From JAUWTJ01 sp965603015 (GTDB lineage Bacteria; Pseudomonadota; Alphaproteobacteria; M2410): a stretch of DNA of 64,000 nucleotides. Location of the stretch: NCBI GenBank assembly GCA_965603015.1, contig CBFDBJ010000007.1, positions 12,822 through 76,821 on the forward strand. The letters run 5' to 3'. Shown one piece after another: positions 8,495 to 17,817 of the stretch. The position numbers were made by a program, and so were the translations under genes. A model generated the notes under the pieces. That model was not told where the DNA came from. It did not search any database and saw only the letters and a program-made list of their open reading frames with translations. Position 1 is the stretch's first letter, and the number at the start of each line of letters is the position of its first letter.

Positions 8495-11362
8495 CTAGTA
8501 GAACGTGTGCGTTACAGAGAGCTTGAACATCCGGCCAAACGCGCTGTGCGTGAATGGGTCGTAGTTCAGGTCGCCTGATGCAAACGGAGGATCTTCATCT
8601 GTTGCATTAAACACCGAGAATGACAGCTTTGTCTGGTCGGTCCACCGGTAATTGTAGTGGAAGTCGTGAGTCGTCATGCTGCCGATCGACTTGAATGCAG
8701 GCTTTGGAGCATTTGCATCGGTGTAATCATCGACATAACGCAGGGCATAGCGCAGGTTGTGCTGCCCCCTGTCGTATGTTGCAAAGAGCGTTGCCTTCAA
8801 CTGTGGCAATGGCGTGAATGGATTGGCCTCGTTGAGGAAGCCAACAAAGTCACCACCAGGTGCCAGTGTGACACCGGCAACATCCTTGAAGTCGTCAGAT
8901 ACATACTCGATTGTGTGTGTACCTTCAAATCCAAGGATCAGATTGGCATTTTCCAGTTCGATATCGAACTGGCCCTGGAAGTCAATCCCGGATGTTTCAA
9001 CATCACCGGCATTGTACCAGCTGACATCGATCCGTTCGAGACCACTCGCTACAACACCCGTCGGGAAGATATGAGCCCGCAAGGCATCGCAGGTTGGTGT
9101 TGCTGGATCCGGATCAGCACAACCATTGGCGATATAGGCATTCACAATCTGGTTATGATTTTCGACACCAATCCGATCTTCAAAATCGAAGCTCCACCAG
9201 TCAATCGAACCGGAGAAGGAACCGAGATCAAAGAGAACACCGACGTTCAAAGCAATCGCTTTTTCAGCCTGAAGGTCTGGATTACCAACCGTATCAACAG
9301 CCTTAAACGCAGTTGCCGCACCGATGTACTGAAGTGCCGTTCCGCGTCCAGTAAGAGTTGCCATAGACGGTCCACGGAACGTCGACGATGCAGAGGCGCG
9401 AAGGGCCAGAGCATCGCTCATTTGCCAGTGAACAGCAATCTTCGGATCGGTGGTTGAACCGGTATCCCCGCCATAATCTTCATAGCGAAGAGCAAGCTGC
9501 ATATCGAGTGTATCAGTGATCGGCAACGCCAATTCACCAAACAGACCCCATACAGTCCGGTCGTCTGATTCAGGATCTGAACCAGCAAGGAAGGCAAACA
9601 TACCTGTTTCAGAACCGGTACAATCAAGGCTCGCAACATTACCGAGCACGACTGATTGCGGATCGTTCCACGGACACGGGTTCAGCTGCAGGTTATTGAC
9701 GGCGGACGGCGAGGAAGAAAATTCTTCCTGACGGAACTGCCCACCAAGGGCCCACGCAGCTTCACCACCGCCGAACTGCCATCCTGTCATGCCGGAAAAT
9801 ACAGCATCAAGAACAAGCAATTCATTATCAGTGGCGGTACTCAATGTATCAACCAGCCAGTCCAGCATCTCCGGAGAGTTAGCCAGAGCAGGATCAAACT
9901 GCGGGTTGACGAAACCAGTGAGCGGTGAAACCGCAATCGCGTTCGAGAACGGATTGTACCACTCACAGGCACCAACGCCCGGGACTCCCGTAGCAGGATC
10001 ACAACCTGCACCGCCAAGACCGTCAAGCGCGAAAGCCATGCGCTCAACATACATGTCGTCACCACGGGTCACCCGCTCACGCTTCGACCATGTGAGAGAC
10101 ACGTCGTAATCAACGGAGTCGTTGTACATCGTACCATCAAGACCCATAACGAAACGGGTTTGATCGGTTTCCCGACTGCCCGATTCAGGCTTGCCATCAA
10201 GACCGGCGACACCGGCCATACGGCTCCATGAGTAAACCGGCTGAACGCCACCCGCCCAGGTTGCCCCAAATGTCGGGTTATCAGCATACAGCGCAATAAG
10301 ACCCGGGTGAGTCAGACCCACGATCCGGTCCGGTCCAAGCAGAGATTGTGGCGGATAAGACGGTGATGTCTTCCACTCGGGCATATCCATCTTGGAGTAG
10401 GCAGCTTCCATGTAGAAATTGCCGCCATTTTCAAGCTGAACATTGAAATCTGCAAAGATGCTCCAGGTTTCCTCTTCTTCAATCAGATTGTCGAATTGTG
10501 TGTACTGGAACCGGCAGAGCCATCCATAGCCATCAACTTCACCGCCAAGATTGTTACACTGCGGATCCGGTGTCCAACGCGGATAAACACCTGGCACAAG
10601 CCAGAAGTCAGCAGGATCAGTCGGGATTACAGACCCCGGATTACCAATCGACGACCAACCACCTTCCGGCGTATCGGCAAAGGACTGAATAGCCCAGTCA
10701 CGATCTTTTACCTGAAGTTCACTCCGGCGTTTGAACTCGCCCGAAATCACCAGGTTCATGTTATCTTTTTCCCAGCCCCAAATGGCGCCAAAATCGCTGT
10801 CACCGCTTGATCCGTCAATAAACTGATGGGAAGCGCTGGCTTCGAGGCCCACAAAATCACTGCGGGTGATGAAGTTGACAACACCGCCGATGGCGTCAGA
10901 GCCATAAGTTGCAGCGGCACCGTCTTTCAAGACTTCAACGCGGCCAATGGCCACCGACGGAATAAAGTTAATGTCAACGCCTTGATAATTTGTCGGAACA
11001 TGACGGCGACCGTTGATCAAAACCAGAGTCCGGGCGGCACCAAGACCACGCAAGTTGACAGAAGCTGTACCTTCATTGCCCTGACCGCCGGTCACAAACT
11101 GGTTGGTTTCCCCGATGTTCCCGGAGGACACACCAAGGTTACGAACCATTTCGATCAGCGTTGGACTTCCCAACTCTTCAAGATCTGCACGCCGGAGCAC
11201 ATCAACCGGCAATTCAGCATTTTCTGCGGTTCCCCGGATATGGGAACCGGTGACGATGATTTCTTCCACATCGTCCTGGGCCATCGCACTATACGACAGC
11301 AGCCCGGTCGGGGCCGCTGTAGCAAGCGCTACTGCCATTAGTAGTTTTCTTTTGAGTTTCAT
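8495..11362 (-). CDS. TonB-dependent outer-membrane receptor
   Basis: 955 residues from the ATG at 11362, chosen because a signal peptide starts there (MKLKRKLLMAVALATAAPTG, cleavage near AMA-QDD) and an AGAGGGA ribosome site lies 9 bases upstream; the frame stays open for another 39 codons but those encode no signal. The mature N-terminus has a TonB box-like EEIIVTGSHIRG, then the plug domain (LGAARTLVLINGRRH, VEVLKDGAAATYGSDAIGG) and a 22-strand barrel ending in the aromatic C-terminus THTFY. Such receptors import siderophores, cobalamin, or large sugars and peptides; this long type with many Cys pairs in the extracellular loops is common in carbohydrate- and peptide-using Alphaproteobacteria. 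The substrate is unknown. Monocistronic, with a terminator downstream. Confidence 0.95.
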   Translation of the reverse strand: MKLKRKLLMAVALATAAPTGLLSYSAMAQDDVEEIIVTGSHIRGTAENAELPVDVLRRADLEELGSPTLIEMVRNLGVSSGNIGETNQFVTGGQGNEGTASVNLRGLGAARTLVLINGRRHVPTNYQGVDINFIPSVAIGRVEVLKDGAAATYGSDAIGGVVNFITRSDFVGLEASASHQFIDGSSGDSDFGAIWGWEKDNMNLVISGEFKRRSELQVKDRDWAIQSFADTPEGGWSSIGNPGSVIPTDPADFWLVPGVYPRWTPDPQCNNLGGEVDGYGWLCRFQYTQFDNLIEEEETWSIFADFNVQLENGGNFYMEAAYSKMDMPEWKTSPSYPPQSLLGPDRIVGLTHPGLIALYADNPTFGATWAGGVQPVYSWSRMAGVAGLDGKPESGSRETDQTRFVMGLDGTMYNDSVDYDVSLTWSKRERVTRGDDMYVERMAFALDGLGGAGCDPATGVPGVGACEWYNPFSNAIAVSPLTGFVNPQFDPALANSPEMLDWLVDTLSTATDNELLVLDAVFSGMTGWQFGGGEAAWALGGQFRQEEFSSSPSAVNNLQLNPCPWNDPQSVVLGNVASLDCTGSETGMFAFLAGSDPESDDRTVWGLFGELALPITDTLDMQLALRYEDYGGDTGSTTDPKIAVHWQMSDALALRASASSTFRGPSMATLTGRGTALQYIGAATAFKAVDTVGNPDLQAEKAIALNVGVLFDLGSFSGSIDWWSFDFEDRIGVENHNQIVNAYIANGCADPDPATPTCDALRAHIFPTGVVASGLERIDVSWYNAGDVETSGIDFQGQFDIELENANLILGFEGTHTIEYVSDDFKDVAGVTLAPGGDFVGFLNEANPFTPLPQLKATLFATYDRGQHNLRYALRYVDDYTDANAPKPAFKSIGSMTTHDFHYNYRWTDQTKLSFSVFNATDEDPPFASGDLNYDPFTHSAFGRMFKLSVTHTFY

Positions 11363-11775
11363 CGATATTTTCCCTCTCTTCGACGAATTATTTGAGGACC
11401 AGACACTCGCCGCGTCGTTCAACAACAGCTTGGCTGCTCCCCTCTTTAGATCAGATTGCGGTTTCTTGCGGTTCGGCAACGTCGCCCCTTCAATAATCGC
11501 TACACAAATGTAGCGCAGCCATATTGACGACCAAAAACCCGCAAATTCTGTCTTGTTAAGGCTAACTGATTTGACTTGCCACGCAAAAGTAAATGAGAGG
11601 CTCGCGGGAAAATTCCCAAAAACGTGACCTTTAGGACACGATTCTGAACCGAAACGGCTGCACTTTCAACTCATCCGAGTCAGTCAAAACCAGGGCGTGT
11701 ACGCCGTTATGAAAACACGCCTCAAGACGCGGGTGAGACGTTGATGGAACCGCAGGATCAGGATAGGTATGCCCC
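11363..11775. other. Intergenic region between TonB receptor and FkbM methyltransferase
   Basis: 413 bases between divergent genes. It must hold the receptor's promoter on the minus strand and that of the methyltransferase on the plus strand, but I see no -35/-10 pair close to consensus for either. The one clear structure is the 18-base palindrome at 11498-11515. Reading frames here show no protein-like composition. Confidence 0.5.
11498..11515. promoter_or_regulatory. Perfect palindrome upstream of the TonB receptor, candidate operator
   Basis: CGCTACA-CAAA-TGTAGCG, two perfect 7-base arms with a 4-base spacer, 136 bases upstream of the receptor ATG. The arm length and symmetry fit a dimeric repressor or activator site. 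There is no T-tract, so it is not a terminator. The binding protein is unknown. Confidence 0.4.
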
Positions 11776-12630
11776 ATGACTGAACATGATATTGACAGCG
11801 CCCCGTTTGGCACCTGCCGCCCTGACGCGCGACTCACCCGCAAGATAGAGTGGGCGCGGCGGGCCAGCTTTTCGCGCGGGCTTTACCTTGTGTCTTCACT
11901 GATGCGCAAGCTGGCGCTGCGGACGATCGGCGGCAGCCGGGTCGACTATGAGTTTCGCGGCATGAAGGTCCGGTTCAGGCCAAACGGTAACACGGCGGAG
12001 AAGCGGGCCCTGCTCAATCCCTCCCGATTTGACCAAACGGAGCTTGCCTTCATTGAGTCCAGGCTTCCCCTCGGTGGTGTCTTTCTGGATATTGGCGCCA
12101 ATGTCGGCCTCTACTCTCTTGTTGCGGCAAAGACCGCGGGACCGACGGGCCGCGTCCTTGCCTTTGAGGCAAACCCCCCTGTGATGGAGCGCCTTGCGTT
12201 TAACGTCGCCAGCAATCCGCAAGAAGAGACCGGCCTTGCGAGGATTGATCTGATTGGCAAGGCCATAACCGGTGAAAACGGCCCGGTCACCTTTGCGCCA
12301 CCCGTGGGGAACCTTGGCGAAGGACGGGTGCTGGACGACGGGGAACAACAATCCGGCAGCTTCACGGTCGAAGGCATTCGCCTGGAAGATTGCCTGGCGG
12401 CACACGGCGTCACTCATGCGGACATTATGAAGATTGATATAGAGGGTCATGAACTGCAGGCGCTCGAGCCTTTTCTGACAAAGGCCCCCGTGTCACTGCA
12501 TCCGAGCTTCATGATTGTTGAACGCGGCAGCGAGGACCACTGGCAGCCGCTCGCCGCGCTCTTCCGCCAGGCAGGATATGAACCCCACACATCCTGCCAT
12601 ATGAATGAAATCTGGCAGAAAACAGGATAG
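11776..12630 (+). CDS. FkbM family SAM-dependent methyltransferase
   Basis: 284 residues. The SAM-binding motif I is FLDIGANVGLYSLVAA (about residues 97-112), the acidic end of beta-2 is VLAFEANP, and the FkbM-type MKIDIEGHELQALE motif is at about 217-230. FkbM proteins O-methylate sugars, polyketides or other small molecules. The first 60 residues are unlike the core and may form an N-terminal cap. No glycan or polyketide genes are nearby, so no substrate can be assigned. The ribosome site at the chosen ATG is weak. It stands alone ahead of the cysD promoter. Confidence 0.85.
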   Translation: MTEHDIDSAPFGTCRPDARLTRKIEWARRASFSRGLYLVSSLMRKLALRTIGGSRVDYEFRGMKVRFRPNGNTAEKRALLNPSRFDQTELAFIESRLPLGGVFLDIGANVGLYSLVAAKTAGPTGRVLAFEANPPVMERLAFNVASNPQEETGLARIDLIGKAITGENGPVTFAPPVGNLGEGRVLDDGEQQSGSFTVEGIRLEDCLAAHGVTHADIMKIDIEGHELQALEPFLTKAPVSLHPSFMIVERGSEDHWQPLAALFRQAGYEPHTSCHMNEIWQKTG

Positions 12631-12707
12631 ACAACCTATTTGCACACCTCGTAAATGTGATATAATATATTTTCCATGAATTATGTGGTTAATTGACGTT
12701 CAACCCT

Positions 12708-12736
12708 TTGACAGTATGCTTTGTCGCTTCTATATG
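12708..12736 (+). promoter_or_regulatory. Sigma-70-type promoter for cysD-cysNC
   Basis: TTGACA at 12708-12713, a 17-base spacer, and TATATG at 12731-12736; transcription would begin near 12743, giving a leader of about 30 bases before the cysD ATG at 12774. The -35 box is a perfect consensus match. AT-rich DNA just upstream (12655-12695) could serve as an UP element or a CysB-type activator site, but no specific site is recognisable. Confidence 0.7.
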
Positions 12737-12773
12737 AAGCCCAACAGTATTCCTTACGCGGTAGCAGTCTTTC

Positions 12774-13676
12774 ATGAAAAACCTCACACATCTGCAGCGC
12801 CTTGAAGCGGAAAGCATCCACATCATGCGCGAGGTCGCATCGGAGTGTGAAAATCCGGTGATGCTCTATTCCGTCGGCAAGGACAGCGCGGTGATGCTGC
12901 ATCTGGCGATGAAAGCGTTCTATCCGTCCAAACCGCCGTTCCCTTTGATGCATGTGGACACCACGTGGAAGTTTGGCGAAATGATCCAGTTCCGCGACCG
13001 GATGGCGGCAGACCTCGGACTTGATCTGATCGTGCACATCAATCAGGACGGCGTGGACAAGGGCATTGGCCCGTTCAGCCATGGCAGCCAGATCCACACT
13101 GACACAATGAAGACCGAAGGGCTGAAGCAGGCGCTCGACAAATACGGCTTTGATGCAGCCTTTGGCGGCGCGCGGCGCGACGAGGAAAAATCTCGCGCCA
13201 AGGAGCGTATCTTTTCGTTTCGCTCCGAAAACCATCGCTGGGATCCCAAGACGCAGCGCCCGGAGCTTTGGAACCTCTATAACAGCCGTATCCACAAGGG
13301 CGAGAGCATGCGGGTCTTTCCCTTGTCCAACTGGACCGAGCTCGACATCTGGCAATATATTTACCTGGAAGAAATCCCGATCGTGCCGCTCTACCTGGCC
13401 AAGATGCGCCCGGTGGTGGAGCGCGACGGCACGCTGATCATGGTCGATGATGACCGGATGCCTCTGGAGCCTGGCGAGACGCCCGAGATGAAAATGGTGC
13501 GGTTCCGGACGCTGGGCTGTTATCCGCTGACCGGCGCGGTTGAATCAAGCGCCGACACCCTGCCCGCCATTATTCAGGAAATGCTGCTGACCAAAACATC
13601 GGAACGCCAGGGCCGGGTGATTGACCACGACAGCGCGGCCTCGATGGAAAAGAAAAAGCAGGAGGGCTACTTCTAA
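12774..13676 (+). CDS. cysD: Sulfate adenylyltransferase subunit 2
   Basis: 300 residues, the standard CysD length. It has the PP-loop-type motif YSVGKDSAVMLHL (about residues 30-42), FGGARRDEEKSRAKERIFS (about 125-143), and the C-terminal LGCYPLTGAVES and ERQGRVIDHD motifs. With CysN it makes adenosine 5'-phosphosulfate from sulfate and ATP, the first step of assimilatory sulfate reduction. Its TAA stop overlaps the next ATG (TAATG), so the two subunits are translationally coupled. Transcribed from the promoter at 12708. Confidence 0.98.
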   Translation: MKNLTHLQRLEAESIHIMREVASECENPVMLYSVGKDSAVMLHLAMKAFYPSKPPFPLMHVDTTWKFGEMIQFRDRMAADLGLDLIVHINQDGVDKGIGPFSHGSQIHTDTMKTEGLKQALDKYGFDAAFGGARRDEEKSRAKERIFSFRSENHRWDPKTQRPELWNLYNSRIHKGESMRVFPLSNWTELDIWQYIYLEEIPIVPLYLAKMRPVVERDGTLIMVDDDRMPLEPGETPEMKMVRFRTLGCYPLTGAVESSADTLPAIIQEMLLTKTSERQGRVIDHDSAASMEKKKQEGYF

Positions 13677-15583
13677 TGGCTCACCAGTCAGACCTCATTG
13701 CAGATGACATTCTGGGCTATTTGAAAGCTCAGGAGAACAAGAGCTTTCTGCGCTTTATTACCTGCGGCAGCGTCGACGATGGCAAGAGCACGCTGATCGG
13801 CCGCCTGCTCTATGATTCCAAAATGATCTTTGAAGATCAGATGGCGGCCATTGAAACCGACAGCAAAACCGTTGGCACAACAGGCGACGAGATCGACCTG
13901 GCGCTGCTGGTTGACGGCCTGGCGGCAGAACGCGAACAGGGCATCACCATTGACGTGGCCTATCGCTTTTTTTCGACCGACAAGCGCAAGTTCATCGTCG
14001 CAGACACGCCGGGCCACGAGCAATATACCCGCAACATGGCGACCGGCGCTTCAACGGCCGACCTCGCTGTCATCCTCATCGATGCGCGCAAGGGCATCCT
14101 GACCCAGACGCGGCGTCACTCGTTCATCTGCTCTCTTATTGGCATTCGCAATATCGTGCTGGCGGTCAACAAAATGGATCTGGTGGATTACGACCAGCAG
14201 ACCTACGAGACGATCGACAAGGATTATCGCGCGTTTGCCAAAGATCTCGGCCTTGACAATATCGTCAGCATACCGATTTCTGCCCTGACCGGCGCGAATG
14301 CCCTGAACCGCAGCGACAAGATGGCCTGGTACAAAGGCCCAACCTTGATGGAAGAACTGGACAGCGTCGAGGTCCAGCGGGATATCGAAGCGCTTCCTTT
14401 CCGGCTCCCTGTGCAATGGGTCAACCGACCCAATCTTGATTTTCGCGGTTTTAGCGGCACTGTCGCCGGCGGCAAAATCAAGCCGGGCGACGAGGTCTTT
14501 GCGCTGCCCTCCGGCAAGAAGAGCAAGATCGAGCGGATTGTTACCTATGGCGGCGACCTTGATGAAGCGGTTGCCGGTCAAGCCATTACCCTGACGCTCG
14601 AAGATGAAATTGATATCTCGCGCGGCGATGTCCTGTGCGCAGCGGATCACCCGGCGGAGATTTCCGATCAGTTCGGCGCACATCTCATCTGGATGCACGA
14701 CGAGCCGCTCCTGCCCGGCCGCCCCTACCTCATCAAGACCGGCAACCTGACGATCAATGCGGCGGTCAGCGAGCTTAAGCACAAAATCAACGTCAATACG
14801 ATGGAGACGCAAGCTGCCAAAACGCTCGAACTCAATGAAGTTGGCGTTTGCAATCTCAGCCTGGCAAAACCCATCGCGTTCGACCCCTACAAGCAGAACC
14901 GCTCGACCGGCAGCTTCGTGCTGATTGACCGTCAGACCAACACAACGGTCGGGGCAGGAACACTTGACTTCCCGCTGCGCCGGGCGTCCAACATCGTGTG
15001 GCAAGATCTTGATGTCGACAAGAAGGCCCGCGCCAGCCTGAAACATCAGGCGCCGTGCATCCTCTGGTTCACCGGCTTCAGCGGTTCCGGCAAATCGACC
15101 ATCGCCAATCTGGTTGAAAAGAAACTTCTCGTCAACGGACGCCACACCTATATTCTTGATGGTGACAATGTTCGCCATGGCCTGAACAAGGACCTCGGAT
15201 TTACCGATGCTGACCGGGTGGAAAACATTCGCCGCGTCGGCGAGACGTCGAAACTTCTGGTCGATGCCGGGCTTATTGTTCTGGTTTCCTTTATCTCGCC
15301 CTTCATTGACGAGCGACGCATGGCGCGACGGCTTGTTGGCGACGGCGAATTCGTTGAGGTCTTTGTTGATACGCCGATCGAGGTCTGCGAAGCGCGCGAC
15401 ACCAAAGGGCTCTACAAGAAAGCGCGCGCCGGAGAGATCAAGAATTTCACCGGCTTTGATTCAGCCTATGAGATCCCGGAAAACCCGGAAATTGTTCTGA
15501 AGACCGACGAACATTCGGCAGAGGACTGCGCCGATCAGATCATCGCCTGGCTCGACGCGAGCGGATACTTGTCGGCGGATTAG
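13676..15583 (+). CDS. cysNC: Fused sulfate adenylyltransferase subunit 1 / APS kinase
   Basis: 635 residues in two parts. Residues 1-440 are the CysN GTPase: G1 GSVDDGKST (31-39), G3 DTPGHEQY, G4 NKMD, then EF-Tu-like beta-barrel domains. From about residue 455 an APS kinase (CysC) domain follows, with P-loop GFSGSGKST at 467-475 and the later GLYKKARAGEIKNFTG motif. The protein thus drives APS formation with GTP hydrolysis and phosphorylates APS to PAPS. The fusion is common in Alphaproteobacteria (NodQ type). It overlaps cysD by one base and its stop overlaps the convergent TRAP permease stop by 4 bases. Confidence 0.97.
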   Translation: MAHQSDLIADDILGYLKAQENKSFLRFITCGSVDDGKSTLIGRLLYDSKMIFEDQMAAIETDSKTVGTTGDEIDLALLVDGLAAEREQGITIDVAYRFFSTDKRKFIVADTPGHEQYTRNMATGASTADLAVILIDARKGILTQTRRHSFICSLIGIRNIVLAVNKMDLVDYDQQTYETIDKDYRAFAKDLGLDNIVSIPISALTGANALNRSDKMAWYKGPTLMEELDSVEVQRDIEALPFRLPVQWVNRPNLDFRGFSGTVAGGKIKPGDEVFALPSGKKSKIERIVTYGGDLDEAVAGQAITLTLEDEIDISRGDVLCAADHPAEISDQFGAHLIWMHDEPLLPGRPYLIKTGNLTINAAVSELKHKINVNTMETQAAKTLELNEVGVCNLSLAKPIAFDPYKQNRSTGSFVLIDRQTNTTVGAGTLDFPLRRASNIVWQDLDVDKKARASLKHQAPCILWFTGFSGSGKSTIANLVEKKLLVNGRHTYILDGDNVRHGLNKDLGFTDADRVENIRRVGETSKLLVDAGLIVLVSFISPFIDERRMARRLVGDGEFVEVFVDTPIEVCEARDTKGLYKKARAGEIKNFTGFDSAYEIPENPEIVLKTDEHSAEDCADQIIAWLDASGYLSAD

Positions 15584-17670
15584 GTTGCCTTTGCCAGCTC
15601 AAGGCGTCCAGACAGCTGATTGGCGGCGATAAGAACAACCGTCAGTCCGGTGTGGACAACGACGCCAAGCGGGCAGAGTAGCCCGATCCCCAAAGCCATA
15701 AATACGGCACGAAACAGCCATCCGATTGGTCCTTTGGCGTAACCTTCCAGCGCAGTCGTCAGGGCCCAGAGGCCGAAGAGTGCAAACAGCGTGACCTCAA
15801 ACATCGCCACTAGATCACCCGACATCAGCGGCGTGTAGGCCATGAGGACCGGGATCACATAGAGCCCCTTGGCAATACGCCAGGCGGCAAATCCGGTTCT
15901 CATCGGATCTGCCTTTGCAACGGCGGCGGCGGAAAAGGCGGCGAGGCAGACCGGCGGCGTTACGTTTGAGTCCTGGCTGAGCCAGAAGATGATCATATGG
16001 GCACTGAGCAGGGCGGCGGTAAGCGCCGCAGGGGAAAAGACCTGATCATTGATCAGCATGAGGAGTTCCGGCGGCAGGGCCTGAACAAGGGCGAGCGCAT
16101 CGGGTTTTGACATCGCGCCGTCCAGAAGACCCGCACTTTCCGGCGCGCCCATGAGGAAAAACATTTTTACTTCTTGCGCAACAGTGCCACTGACAAGCAT
16201 CTCAATCAGCTGTGCTTCGAGGATCATGTGATAGAGCGCCGGGGCGGAAAGCGTGCCGAGTACGATATAGGCGGCTGTCACCGGAAGCCCCATGCCGAGG
16301 ACAAGAGACGCAATGGCAATGAGGGCGATGGCAATCATCAGGTTGCCACCTGCCCAGCCGCTGATCATGAGAGAGAAGGTGGGGCCAAGGCCGGTCGTGG
16401 CGATGACATTGACGATGAGACCGACCGCACACAGAAGAACTGCCGTCATCACCATATTGCGCGCGCCGAGCTCGAGCGCCTCGAAGATCTCACCCGGGCC
16501 CATGCGATGAGTTTTGGTGAGCCAACTGGTGGCAATGGCGGCCAGAATGCCGACGCTGGCCGCATAGGTCGGCGTAAAGCCCGCAATGAGGGTTCCGATA
16601 AGAGCGACAATGGGGATGAAAAAGACCAGCCCGCCCTCGCGCATGACGTCTGTGAGGTTTGGCCCGGGAGCTAACCCCGGATCGGCCGCCTCGCCCACAG
16701 GTGCTTCGGCATGGGCCTGCGCCAGAACCCGGCGCGCCTCGCTGCGAACAAAGAACGTTACGGAGGCGAAATAAAGCAGGGCTGGCAAGATGGCCATGAG
16801 GGCGATGGTGCCATAGGGAATGCCGGTCGTTGCCGCCATGACAAAGGCGCCGGCCCCCATGATGGGTGGCATCAGCTGCCCGCCTGTCGAGGCCGCGGCT
16901 TCCACACCGGCTGCAAACTCGGGGCGGAAGCCCGATCGTTTCATGAGCGGAATGGTTATCACGCCCGTCGAGACGGTGTTGGCGACGGCTGATCCGGAGA
17001 TCGTGCCGGTGAGCGCAGAGGCAAAGACCGCAACAATTCCCGGCCCGCCGACGAAGCGCCCTGCCAGGGCACGCGCCAGATCGACAATGAAGTCGCCTGC
17101 GCCTGATTTCAGGAGGAAAGCGCCAAACAGGATGAACATGAAAACATAGGTCGCGCTGATCGAGGCGATGGTTCCAAACAGCGCGTCATCGCCGTAGATC
17201 GAGCGGAATATGAGGGTCTCCCAGGACAGGCCCTCGAACCGGAAAACGCCGGAAAGCCATCCGCCCCAGAACCCGACATAGGTGAGCGCAAGAATGATCA
17301 GTATGGGAATGACCTTGCCGGTGAGGCGGCGGGTGAGTTCGATGGCAGCCGCGATGAGCGTGACAGAAACCACCCAGTCGAGGGCTGTCAATCTCACGCC
17401 GCGCTGATAGATCGCATCCTCACCGAAGAGCGCGGCAAGCGTTGCGGCGACAACAATAAGGCCAAGCGTGATATCCAGCTTTCGCCATCCGGAGCCTTCC
17501 TTCAGTGGAACTGTCAAAAAGGCAAGCAATGCGAAGAGGCCGAAGTGAAGACCGTTTTGCCACAGCGTCGGCAGCGTGCCGATGGTATTGGCATAGATGT
17601 GAAACAGCGCTGTCAGGACCGCGAGCCAGGACAGAAGCGGTTTTTGTTTGAGTTGTGTGGAGATCATCAC
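15580..17670 (-). CDS. TRAP transporter permease, fused small and large (4TM/12TM) subunits
   Basis: 696 residues with about 16-18 membrane segments. The N-terminal part (about 1-150) corresponds to the DctQ-like small subunit and the rest to the DctM large subunit, with typical GTISGSAVANTVSTGVITIPLMKR split over residues 224-250 and the GGQLMPPIMGAGAF motif. Fused permeases of this kind work with TAXI-type periplasmic binding proteins, and a TAXI gene lies directly upstream on the same strand. Substrates of TAXI-TRAP systems are mostly dicarboxylates such as glutamate or 2-oxoglutarate, but few are proven. A 120-base palindromic repeat separates the two genes. Confidence 0.93.
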   Translation of the reverse strand: MMISTQLKQKPLLSWLAVLTALFHIYANTIGTLPTLWQNGLHFGLFALLAFLTVPLKEGSGWRKLDITLGLIVVAATLAALFGEDAIYQRGVRLTALDWVVSVTLIAAAIELTRRLTGKVIPILIILALTYVGFWGGWLSGVFRFEGLSWETLIFRSIYGDDALFGTIASISATYVFMFILFGAFLLKSGAGDFIVDLARALAGRFVGGPGIVAVFASALTGTISGSAVANTVSTGVITIPLMKRSGFRPEFAAGVEAAASTGGQLMPPIMGAGAFVMAATTGIPYGTIALMAILPALLYFASVTFFVRSEARRVLAQAHAEAPVGEAADPGLAPGPNLTDVMREGGLVFFIPIVALIGTLIAGFTPTYAASVGILAAIATSWLTKTHRMGPGEIFEALELGARNMVMTAVLLCAVGLIVNVIATTGLGPTFSLMISGWAGGNLMIAIALIAIASLVLGMGLPVTAAYIVLGTLSAPALYHMILEAQLIEMLVSGTVAQEVKMFFLMGAPESAGLLDGAMSKPDALALVQALPPELLMLINDQVFSPAALTAALLSAHMIIFWLSQDSNVTPPVCLAAFSAAAVAKADPMRTGFAAWRIAKGLYVIPVLMAYTPLMSGDLVAMFEVTLFALFGLWALTTALEGYAKGPIGWLFRAVFMALGIGLLCPLGVVVHTGLTVVLIAANQLSGRLELAKAT

Positions 17671-17680
17671 ATTCCCCGAA

Positions 17681-17800
17681 CGTCACCCCGGATGCAGCGC
17701 GGCACGAAGTGCTGCACTGCTGGTCCGGGGCCTAAATCCGACATTTGGGTCCCGGACCAGCGGAACAACATTGGCATGTTGCACCGCATCCGGGATGACG
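17681..17800. repeat. Palindromic intergenic repeat, 120 bp, inside the TRAP gene pair
   Basis: The outer arms CGTCACCCCGGATGC and GCATCCGGGATGACG are near-perfect inverted repeats. An inner pair, GCTGGTCCGGGGCC and GGTCCCGGACCAGC, frames the centre. The whole unit could fold into one long hairpin with side loops in mRNA. It fills nearly all of the space between the binding-protein gene and the permease gene. It differs in sequence from the repeat at 1610 but shares the general architecture. Confidence 0.75.
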
Positions 17801-17817
17801 AAGCAGGAGAAAGCACC

